NCBI GenBank assembly: GCA_900321895.1 | Contig: ONYB01000081.1 | Coordinates: 1-11,180 of the forward strand | From: an uncultured Brachyspira sp. | Lineage (GTDB): Bacteria > Cyanobacteriota > Vampirovibrionia > Gastranaerophilales > Gastranaerophilaceae | DNA length: 11,180 nt | Direction: 5' to 3' | In this document: one piece after another, positions 7,089 through 11,180 of the stretch | How positions within the stretch are numbered: position 1 is the first letter of the stretch | Layout of the letters: every line of letters begins with the position of its first letter | Made by a program: the position numbers and the translations under genes | Notes under the pieces: model-generated | Told to the model about the DNA's origin: nothing | Seen by the model: the letters and a program-made list of their open reading frames with translations, nothing else | Database searches by the model: none

Positions 7089-8068
7089 TATAATCCGAGT
7101 CCTATATTATCTTCACTGTTTTGACCGTTACCAATATTTTTAATAACCGTTCTCGTATTTCCTTCGGCATGAAAATTTTTCGGATTTAAAACCATTTTGA
7201 TTTTGTCCGCATAAATAGTTCTAACACCTTGAGTTATGCTTGAACGTCCCGTAAAATAAACATCATTCGGTTTTTTAGTCGTTTTGTCAGGATAAACCGA
7301 AACCTTCGGACCTACCGCATAATAATCCTGATACCAAATCTGAACGTTTCCGCTTGCACTGAAAACATCTCTGTCTTGTAAATATTCCTGAACTGCTGAT
7401 TTCAAAACAAGCTTTGTACCGTCCTCCATTAATACATTTGTTGTCGTGTTTCCGTTTGCCGTTAGCATTTTATTTGCTGCATTATAGAAAAATCTGTTCG
7501 CAAAGGATTCGTTGTTTTCTCTTTTTACTCTGGCATTTCCTATTAATTCAAGATTTTTCAAATCTCCGCTCTTATCAGTTTTGATAACAGCTTTGTTTGA
7601 AAAAGTTTCGATTTCTTTATATTTTATCGTAACTGCACCCGTTGCCGTCATGATGCCCGTTTTTGTATCATATTCCTGAACATCGGAGTTGATTACAACG
7701 ATAGGAGTTTTGCCGTCAAAAACAACGGACTGAGTATCCCCTTCTGCTCTTACAACTTTCGTTATCAACGAAACCTTTAAAATATTTGCCTTAACTTCAC
7801 GCTTTTTATTCTTTTTAACCTCATAAGCGTAAGGTTTGTCGTAAAACGTTGCAGTATCGAGTTTTTGATCACCCGTCATGTTGATATCCGCAGAATCTCC
7901 GACAACCTTCAAATCGTCAACCGAAACCTTCACATTTCCGTCAAACTTAATTTTGTTTTGCTCCTCAGAAAAACTTTGTGATTTTGATTCAATAACCAAA
8001 TCAGATGCCTGAACCGCAATTCCGGCAGTAAGTAGCACTAAAGTTATGGCTGTTAATATCTTTTTCAT
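7088..8068 (-). CDS. lptA: LptA/OstA-like periplasmic protein, two OstA-type domains
   Basis: A 326-residue exported protein. An N-terminal signal peptide (MKKILTAITLVLLTAGIAVQA, cleavage likely after Ala21) is followed by OstA-type beta-jellyroll sequence. Repeated strands have patterns such as FDGNVKVSVDDLKVVGDSADI and ATGAVTIKYKEIETFSNKAVI, and there is a further block near ANGNTTTNVLMEDGTKLVL and SASGNVQIWYQDYYAVGPKV. In this family LptA makes the periplasmic bridge carrying lipopolysaccharide between LptC at the inner membrane and LptD at the outer membrane. E. coli LptA is about 185 residues. This protein is nearly twice that, consistent with two consecutive OstA-like halves in one chain. 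An AAGGGG ribosome site lies just before ATG, and TAATG couples it to the lptC-like gene. The family is confident; orthology to LptA specifically is likely from position next to LptC. Confidence 0.85.
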   Translation of the reverse strand: MKKILTAITLVLLTAGIAVQASDLVIESKSQSFSEEQNKIKFDGNVKVSVDDLKVVGDSADINMTGDQKLDTATFYDKPYAYEVKKNKKREVKANILKVSLITKVVRAEGDTQSVVFDGKTPIVVINSDVQEYDTKTGIMTATGAVTIKYKEIETFSNKAVIKTDKSGDLKNLELIGNARVKRENNESFANRFFYNAANKMLTANGNTTTNVLMEDGTKLVLKSAVQEYLQDRDVFSASGNVQIWYQDYYAVGPKVSVYPDKTTKKPNDVYFTGRSSITQGVRTIYADKIKMVLNPKNFHAEGNTRTVIKNIGNGQNSEDNIGLGL

Positions 8069-8655
8069 TATTTCCCCTTTGTGTCGTACAATTTTGAAAC
8101 AGTGTGCCCTGAAATTTTGAATTGTTCGTAACTCGGGCTGATTTCAACTTCATCAGCAGTCGCAAGAAGTTGACCGTTTCTCGTAATTTTTATGTGACCC
8201 TTTGCAATAACAGGATTGTCACGTCCAGTCCAAGTCAGGCGGTCAGCCTCCAAGGAAGTCCCGTCTTTTATCACAATTCGAGTATCATTATACATAATAA
8301 TCTGGGTTTTCTTTGAGTTGTATGTTCCTTTTGAAGATTCAAAACTCATTGAAACCTGATTGTTGTCATCATAGAAATTTCCGATACAATTATCAAGTAA
8401 AGCAACCCCGTTTGTGCTGTCGTAAGTACCTGTTTCGCCGTAGATTTCCCAATATTTTTTGTCGTCTTTTGTTTCCGTCAAAATAATACCGTTAATCTGG
8501 GCTTCCTGTCTGTCCTGATCAGTAGAAAGCTGGCTACGATTGAAATTGTGGGTAATAACACCCGCAGAAACAAATGCCCAAAGTAAAATCCCGACAAATG
8601 CCACAAATGCTATTAAATAAGCTTTTCTCTTTTTGCTCAAATTCTTCCATCTCAT
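8068..8655 (-). CDS. lptC: LptC-like LPS export protein
   Basis: A 195-residue bitopic inner-membrane protein. A positively charged start (MRWKNLSKKRK) leads into one transmembrane helix (about 13-33), and the rest is periplasmic. The periplasmic part has the YrbK/LptC beta-jellyroll pattern: NGIILTETKDDKKYWEIYGETGTYD, FESSKGTYNSKKTQIIMYND, and GTSLEADRLTWTGRDNPVIAKGHIKITRNG. LptC sits on the LptBFG ABC transporter and hands lipopolysaccharide to LptA, whose homologue is the next gene. The length is close to E. coli LptC (191). It is the first gene of the operon. The ribosome site is poor (TTAGGGT directly before ATG), but no other Met is near. The mRNA leader is the region discussed at 8656-8896. 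No lptB, lptF, lptG or lptD is in the window. Confidence 0.87.
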   Translation of the reverse strand: MRWKNLSKKRKAYLIAFVAFVGILLWAFVSAGVITHNFNRSQLSTDQDRQEAQINGIILTETKDDKKYWEIYGETGTYDSTNGVALLDNCIGNFYDDNNQVSMSFESSKGTYNSKKTQIIMYNDTRIVIKDGTSLEADRLTWTGRDNPVIAKGHIKITRNGQLLATADEVEISPSYEQFKISGHTVSKLYDTKGK

Positions 8656-8725
8656 ACCCTAAATCGTAACACAAATATTTCACTAAAGAAAAGATTGTAA
8701 TGAATTATTAATAAAAGAAACGAAT

Positions 8726-8759
8726 AAAACAGAAACCCTGTTTGAGTGCACAAACAGGG
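8726..8759 (-). terminator. Intrinsic terminator or attenuator upstream of lptC (minus strand)
   Basis: CCCTGTTTG (8736-8744) and CAAACAGGG (8751-8759) form a perfect 9-bp stem with a 6-nt loop. On the minus strand it is followed by a U-rich tail (UUUCUGUUUU); on the plus strand no T-run follows. It would end an RNA coming from about 8893, or act as an attenuator 80 nt before the lptC start. No obvious antiterminator sequence complementary to its arms is visible upstream. Confidence 0.65.
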
Positions 8760-8893
8760 CTACGTACAAAACGTGAAATCTATTATGAAAAGTGGAGGAT
8801 TTATCGAAAGAATAAGTCCACCATATTTTCAACCAAACCGCTCAAAGAAAAATCTTATCGCAACCCCGAAAAAGTGCCTGGATATAGTAGACT
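8730..8893 (-). ncRNA. Candidate structured small RNA or lptC leader
   Basis: A minus-strand transcript of about 165 nt is predicted to start near 8893, seven bases after a TATAAT box, and to stop at a hairpin terminator. Its first 15 nt (8896-8882) pair without a gap to 8826-8812, forming a helix of 15 bp with three G-U wobbles. On the plus strand those three would be C-A mismatches, which favours the minus strand. The loop between the arms (about 55 nt) may extend the rod with a weak GGUUGC/GCGGUU helix. No known family signature (SRP, tmRNA, RNase P, common riboswitches) was recognised. A rod-like 6S-type RNA or a leader that attenuates lptC are both possible. A small internal alternative hairpin (8797-8819) fits the plus strand slightly better, so the strand call is not certain. 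Confidence 0.45.
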
Positions 8894-8899
8894 TACATT

Positions 8900-8905
8900 A
8901 TTATA
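8900..8905 (-). promoter_or_regulatory. Consensus -10 box for the minus-strand RNA / lptC operon
   Basis: The minus strand reads TATAAT here, which would put the transcription start at about 8893, exactly where the long RNA helix begins. A good -35 hexamer is missing; the best is TGAAAA at 8925-8930 with a long 19-bp spacer. The promoter is therefore suggestive rather than firm. Confidence 0.45.
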
Positions 8906-8977
8906 ATATCGTATTTTTCAATACTTTTCACCCTTCTGGAGAATAAGATTTTTAACGAATTTTCTAACATCAAAAAA

Positions 8978-9008
8978 CTAATTCTCAAGAATTAGAGCAT
9001 GTTCTAAT
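8978..9008. repeat. Two overlapping palindromes upstream of the tRNA promoter
   Basis: CTAATTCT-CA-AGAATTAG (8978-8995) is a perfect 8-bp inverted repeat. Its right arm is reused in a second palindrome, ATTAGAGCATGTTCTAAT (8991-9008), which is 16/18 symmetric. The result is three copies of an AGAATTAG-like half site in 31 bp. This is the layout of a regulator binding site. Alternatively, on the minus strand the first palindrome is followed by six T and could be a weak terminator. Confidence 0.4.
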
Positions 9009-9018
9009 CAAAAAGGTC

Positions 9019-9047
9019 TTGCAAAAAAAAACTGTTTATTATATATT
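9019..9047 (+). promoter_or_regulatory. sigma-70-type promoter of tRNA-Gly
   Basis: TTGCAA (9019-9024), 17 bp, TATATT (9042-9047). Predicted initiation near 9054 leaves about 7 nt of 5' leader for RNase P to remove before the tRNA at 9061. Confidence 0.8.
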
Positions 9048-9060
9048 AAGTACAGCAGTT

Positions 9061-9133
9061 GCGGAAGTAGCTCAGTTGGTAGAGTATCTGCCTTCCAAGC
9101 AGACTGTCGCGAGTTCGAGTCTCGTCTTCCGCT
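9061..9133 (+). tRNA. tRNA-Gly (anticodon UCC)
   Basis: A complete 73-nt cloverleaf. The acceptor stem GCGGAAG/CTTCCGC is perfect, followed by discriminator T. The D arm is GCTC-AGTTGGTA-GAGT, and the anticodon stem TCTGC/GCAGA encloses loop CTTCCAA, so the anticodon is TCC (reads GGA, and GGG by wobble). The variable loop is 5 nt, and the T arm GCGAG-TTCGAGT-CTCGT has one G-U closing pair. U73 fits bacterial glycine tRNAs. The 3' CCA is not encoded and must be added by the CCA enzyme. It is a single-tRNA transcription unit with its own promoter and terminator. Confidence 0.98.
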
Positions 9134-9138
9134 AATAA

Positions 9139-9167
9139 AGAGAGTTCTTCGGAGCTCTCTTTTTTTT
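9139..9167 (+). terminator. UUCG-loop terminator after tRNA-Gly
   Basis: AGAGAGTTC (9139-9147), loop TTCG, and GAGCTCTCT (9152-9160) form a 9-bp stem with one G-U pair and a stable tetraloop. Seven further T (9161-9167) follow immediately. It begins 6 nt after the tRNA. Confidence 0.92.
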
Positions 9168-9173
9168 GTCTGA

Positions 9174-9212
9174 GCGGAAGACCGCCTCTCTCTCGTGTTT
9201 GCTGTCGCAAAC
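9174..9212. repeat. Two small adjacent hairpins of unknown role
   Basis: GCGG-AAGA-CCGC (9174-9185) and GTTTGC-TGTC-GCAAAC (9197-9212) are short perfect inverted repeats in a patch noticeably richer in GC than the flanking AT-rich DNA. They lie just beyond the tRNA terminator. Neither is followed by a T-run. They may be processing or regulatory structures, or remnants of lost sequence. Confidence 0.35.
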
Positions 9213-9328
9213 CGTGTTCTACTCAAGTTTAGTTTTCAAGATAAAAAATATTATTACTATAGCAAAAAATTTTTTTACGGCTTTTGTACCAATAAAGCTA
9301 TTGTCTTTAAATCAATTTAATTTTAATA

Positions 9329-9334
9329 TATAAT
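9329..9334 (+). promoter_or_regulatory. TATAAT box immediately before gene 9344
   Basis: A consensus -10 box 9 nt before ATG 9344, with a weak -35 TTTAAA at 9306-9311 (17-bp spacer). Initiation would fall near 9341, giving a nearly leaderless mRNA. No Shine-Dalgarno sequence precedes the ATG, which agrees with this reading. Confidence 0.5.
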
Positions 9335-9343
9335 TTCAAAAGA

Positions 9344-10045
9344 ATGTATTCTATTTCTAACATTAATACACAAAACAATAACCTGTTTGCATCATTCAAA
9401 TTAAATGATGCCCATGGTACTGCAACAAACAGCAAGCCCAATTCCGGATATAGGGTTAGGACATATAATCGTGAAATTTCAAATGCGGATAAAACAAAGG
9501 CTTTTCTAGGTTCTGCTATTGGCACGGCACTCCCACTACTATTAATGATAAAAAAACAAAAAATAAAAAATCCACTAAAATTAAAATATGGAATGTGGGA
9601 TATGGTAGGAGTTTCCGCAAGCTCAATCGCAGGTGGAGTATCTTTCGGATTAATTAATGAAGAAAAGTCTGTTCAAAAAAACAGACTTAAAGAAGGGTTC
9701 TTTCAATTTTTAAATGCTGCGATTCCGACTTGGGTTGTCGGCGGAGCAATAAGCCTTTGTGAAAACAGCGAAAAACATAATACAAAAACTTTTAAATTTT
9801 TATCTGTAATTGGCGGGCTTTTGGTCGGAATGTACGGGTCTGCCGCTATAGCTAATCTTATAACCGACCCAAAAGACAAATATCCAGACAGAAAACTTAC
9901 CCCTAAAGACGCCCTAGCCAATATTGATGATGGAATTGGAGCATTAGCTTTAGCTAAAATACCTATGTTAGACAAATTAAATATCAGCGGGATTTTGCCA
10001 TTAATTTATACGGCTTGCGGTTATCGAGCAGGAAAAAGTAATTAA
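9344..10045 (+). CDS. Unknown multi-pass membrane protein
   Basis: A 233-residue protein of no family I can name. The first 50 residues are polar, Asn/Ser-rich and probably disordered (INTQNNNLFASFKLND). Four or five hydrophobic Gly/Ala-rich segments follow: about 53-69, 84-104, 119-138, 152-173, and a weaker pair near 197-228. They are separated by short loops rich in Lys and Asn, including KKQKIKNPLKLK (70-81) and TDPKDKYPDRKLTPKD (174-189). Small-residue patterns such as GSAIGTA and GGLLVGMYGSA suggest tightly packed helices. There is no cleavable signal peptide. The start has no ribosome site, but a TATAAT lies 9 nt upstream, so translation may be leaderless. It is flanked by a tRNA unit and a parvulin gene with its own promoter, so it is probably monocistronic. 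Likely lineage-specific. Confidence 0.8.
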   Translation: MYSISNINTQNNNLFASFKLNDAHGTATNSKPNSGYRVRTYNREISNADKTKAFLGSAIGTALPLLLMIKKQKIKNPLKLKYGMWDMVGVSASSIAGGVSFGLINEEKSVQKNRLKEGFFQFLNAAIPTWVVGGAISLCENSEKHNTKTFKFLSVIGGLLVGMYGSAAIANLITDPKDKYPDRKLTPKDALANIDDGIGALALAKIPMLDKLNISGILPLIYTACGYRAGKSN

Positions 10046-10089
10046 TCTATGATAGTCCGGCTAAAAATATTCATTACAACATAATTTCA

Positions 10090-10098
10090 TGCTATACT
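10090..10098 (+). promoter_or_regulatory. Extended -10 promoter of the parvulin gene
   Basis: TG-C-TATACT (10090-10098) is an extended -10 element, with a weak -35 TTCATT at 10070-10075 (17-bp spacer). Transcription should start near 10105. This rules out the upstream in-frame ATG at 10089 and supports the start at 10125. Confidence 0.65.
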
Positions 10099-10124
10099 TT
10101 TTCTGTAGAAAAAAGGAGAAAATT

Positions 10125-10406
10125 ATGACAACTGAAGTTAGAGCAAGCCATATTCTTGTTGCGACAGAGGAAGAAGCTAACAATTTGAGAAACGAAATTA
10201 TTAACGGCAAAAGTTTTGCTGATGTTGCCGCAGAATATTCAAATTGCCCGTCAGGTGCTAATGGCGGTGATTTGGGTTATTTCGGCAGAGGCATGATGGT
10301 TAAACCGTTTGAAGACGCTGCATTTGAACTGGAAGTCGGCGAACTTTCACAACCTGTTCAAACACAATTTGGCTGGCACTTAATTGAAGTAACGGACAAA
10401 AAATAA
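10125..10406 (+). CDS. Single-domain parvulin-type peptidyl-prolyl isomerase
   Basis: A 93-residue PpiC/parvulin domain that catalyses cis-trans isomerisation of Xaa-Pro bonds. It starts with RASHILVATEEEANNL and carries NGKSFADVAAEYS, CPSGANGGDLGYFGRGMMVKPFEDAAF, and ends QFGWHLIEV. These are the hallmark blocks of the family, including the N-terminal and C-terminal His residues. The length matches stand-alone parvulins such as E. coli PpiC (93). No signal peptide or membrane anchor is present, so it is cytoplasmic. ATG 10125 is chosen over the in-frame ATG 10089: GGAG at 10115-10118 is spaced 6 nt from it and the predicted transcription start lies between the two. Its stop overlaps the next start (TAATG), so it is co-translated with an Xaa-Pro aminopeptidase. 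Both proteins act on proline bonds. Confidence 0.95.
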   Translation: MTTEVRASHILVATEEEANNLRNEIINGKSFADVAAEYSNCPSGANGGDLGYFGRGMMVKPFEDAAFELEVGELSQPVQTQFGWHLIEVTDKK

Positions 10407-11180
10407 TGAAAGAAACAATAAACAATATCCGCCGTTATTTAGATAAATGCGATTTAGATGCGGTTTTGGTAAATTCTACAAATGAATTTTTGGAGGAATA
10501 CACACCGCTTGCAGAAAACGCTCGCTATGCATTGACGAATTTTTCGGGTTCGACAGGTGATGTAGTCGTGACGGCGGAGAAGGTTTATTTGTTCGTTGAC
10601 GGTCGCTACCACATTCAAGCCGATATGGAAGTTGACCACGACCTCGTAACAGTTGTAAAACTACAAACCGGTGAAACTATGCTTTCAGTTATGCAAAAAC
10701 TTCTGCCAACAAAAGCTAAACTCGCAGTCGATACCAAGAAAAACTCAGTCTTAAGAGTGGAAAAATTGACTGAACTTTTTGAAGTTTTTCCACTGGAAGA
10801 AAACTTGATTAACCTGAAACTTCAACACATGAAAAATAAAGTCGAACAAATCGATACAGCTTTCACAGGTTTGTCGAGTGAAGAAAAGTTGAAGTCAATA
10901 ACCAAAGATATCGCAGAAGAGGAAACACTCCTTGTAACAAACCCTGAAGAGGTTTCATATTTATTCAATTTAAGAGATTTTTCAAAGCCGTATACCTCAA
11001 AAATCAGAGCAAAAGCCGTTGTAAAAAAGACAGGCTCAAAATATTTCTTTGATTTGGCTGAATTTGACAGAGTTTTATTGAATTTGAACGGAAGAATTTT
11101 TGCGGACAAGTCGACTTTGACGCAATTTGAATATGATTTGATTAAAAATAACGAGATTACTTTTGAACAAAGTCCTGTTC
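10406..11180 (+). CDS. Xaa-Pro aminopeptidase, M24B, N-terminal part (cut by window end)
   Basis: The frame opens at ATG 10406-10408, overlapping the parvulin stop by one base, and stays open for 258 codons to the end of the window. The start resembles the creatinase-type N-terminal domain of three-domain aminopeptidase P (APP1-like): DAVLVNSTNEFLEEYTPL, ALTNFSGSTGDVVVT, and LFVDGRYHIQAD. A second region near residues 173-210 (TLLVTNPEEVSYLFNLRDFS, then PYTSKIRAKAVV) matches the middle domain of the same architecture. The catalytic pita-bread domain with its two-metal ligands lies beyond the window, so activity cannot be verified. The enzyme removes N-terminal residues preceding proline. Cotranscription with a prolyl isomerase suggests joint handling of proline-containing peptides, which is inference. 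Confidence 0.9.
   Translation, partial: MKETINNIRRYLDKCDLDAVLVNSTNEFLEEYTPLAENARYALTNFSGSTGDVVVTAEKVYLFVDGRYHIQADMEVDHDLVTVVKLQTGETMLSVMQKLLPTKAKLAVDTKKNSVLRVEKLTELFEVFPLEENLINLKLQHMKNKVEQIDTAFTGLSSEEKLKSITKDIAEEETLLVTNPEEVSYLFNLRDFSKPYTSKIRAKAVVKKTGSKYFFDLAEFDRVLLNLNGRIFADKSTLTQFEYDLIKNNEITFEQSPV

Larger units (their letters stand above)
8656..9060. other. 405-bp intergenic region between lptC and tRNA-Gly
   Basis: No credible protein gene lies here. On the minus strand it contains a TATAAT box (8900-8905), a candidate structured RNA (about 8730-8893) and its terminator hairpin (8736-8759). Then come 80 bp of AT-rich sequence before lptC with a possible -10 box TACAAT (complement of 8694-8699) but no clear -35. 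On the right side are overlapping palindromes (8978-9008) and the plus-strand tRNA promoter (9019-9047). Confidence 0.6.

Noticed and set aside
8746..8946. Plus-strand 66-residue open frame
   Set aside because: It has no ribosome site and an atypical composition, and it lies across the terminator hairpin and the long RNA helix.
8978..8995. Palindrome with adjacent A/T run as a minus-strand terminator
   Set aside because: The shape is possible, but no minus-strand gene lies upstream to terminate, so a binding site was preferred.
9061..9180. Second tRNA remnant starting at the repeated GCGGAAG (9174)
   Set aside because: Only seven bases repeat the tRNA 5' end; there is no matching 3' acceptor strand, anticodon arm or T arm downstream.
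9008..9226. Minus-strand 72-residue open frame over the tRNA gene
   Set aside because: It is the antisense reading of tRNA-Gly and its terminator; the RDSNSRQSAWKADTLPTE-type peptide is a well-known artefact of tRNA antisense frames.
10089..10124. Upstream in-frame ATG extending the parvulin protein by 12 residues
   Set aside because: It lies inside the extended -10 promoter, upstream of the likely transcription start, and has no ribosome site; GGAG at 10115 serves ATG 10125.
1..11180. CRISPR arrays, insertion sequences, prophage genes or toxin-antitoxin pairs
   Set aside because: No regularly spaced repeats, transposase motifs, terminal inverted repeats or recognisable defence genes were seen on either strand.

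Overview
This AT-rich window looks like the chromosome of an anaerobic, diderm (outer-membrane-bearing) bacterium that may be motile. A rubrerythrin points to anaerobic peroxide defence. LptC- and LptA-like proteins point to a lipopolysaccharide-type outer membrane. A perfect FliA-type (sigma-28) promoter points to a flagellar regulon. My best guess is a gut non-photosynthetic cyanobacterial lineage (Gastranaerophilales / Vampirovibrionia). That placement rests on overall protein character, not on a marker gene, and is moderate to low confidence.

Layout. 1-405 is the 3' end of a PurH-like gene whose visible AICAR-transformylase residues are largely replaced. 522-1064 is an N-rubredoxin ('reverse') rubrerythrin with its own promoter, a possible operator and a strong terminator. 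1150-1939 is a small transcription unit: a consensus sigma-28 promoter, a long leader with a possible stem, two unknown small helical proteins, and a GC-rich terminator shared with the convergent operon.

1994-8655 is one long minus-strand operon in the order lptC-like, lptA-like, TPR protein, dprA, topA, aroE. Four junctions overlap or are separated by 9 bases or fewer, and topA to aroE is 33 bp. It joins outer-membrane lipid transport to DNA-processing and shikimate genes. The 405-base gap upstream (8656-9060) has no credible protein gene. It holds a candidate structured minus-strand RNA of about 165 nt with a TATAAT box and an intrinsic terminator, which is either a free small RNA or an attenuated leader of lptC. 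It also holds a cluster of palindromes and the promoter of tRNA-Gly(UCC).

9061-9133 is that tRNA, followed by a UUCG-loop terminator. 9134-9343 has only small hairpins and a TATAAT so close to the next start that the mRNA may be leaderless. 9344-10045 encodes an unknown multi-pass membrane protein. 10125-10406 is a single-domain parvulin prolyl isomerase, coupled by TAATG to the N-terminal part of an Xaa-Pro aminopeptidase that runs off the end.

The items most worth following are the sigma-28-driven pair of unknown helical proteins, the structured RNA upstream of lptC, and the degenerate PurH-like C-terminus.
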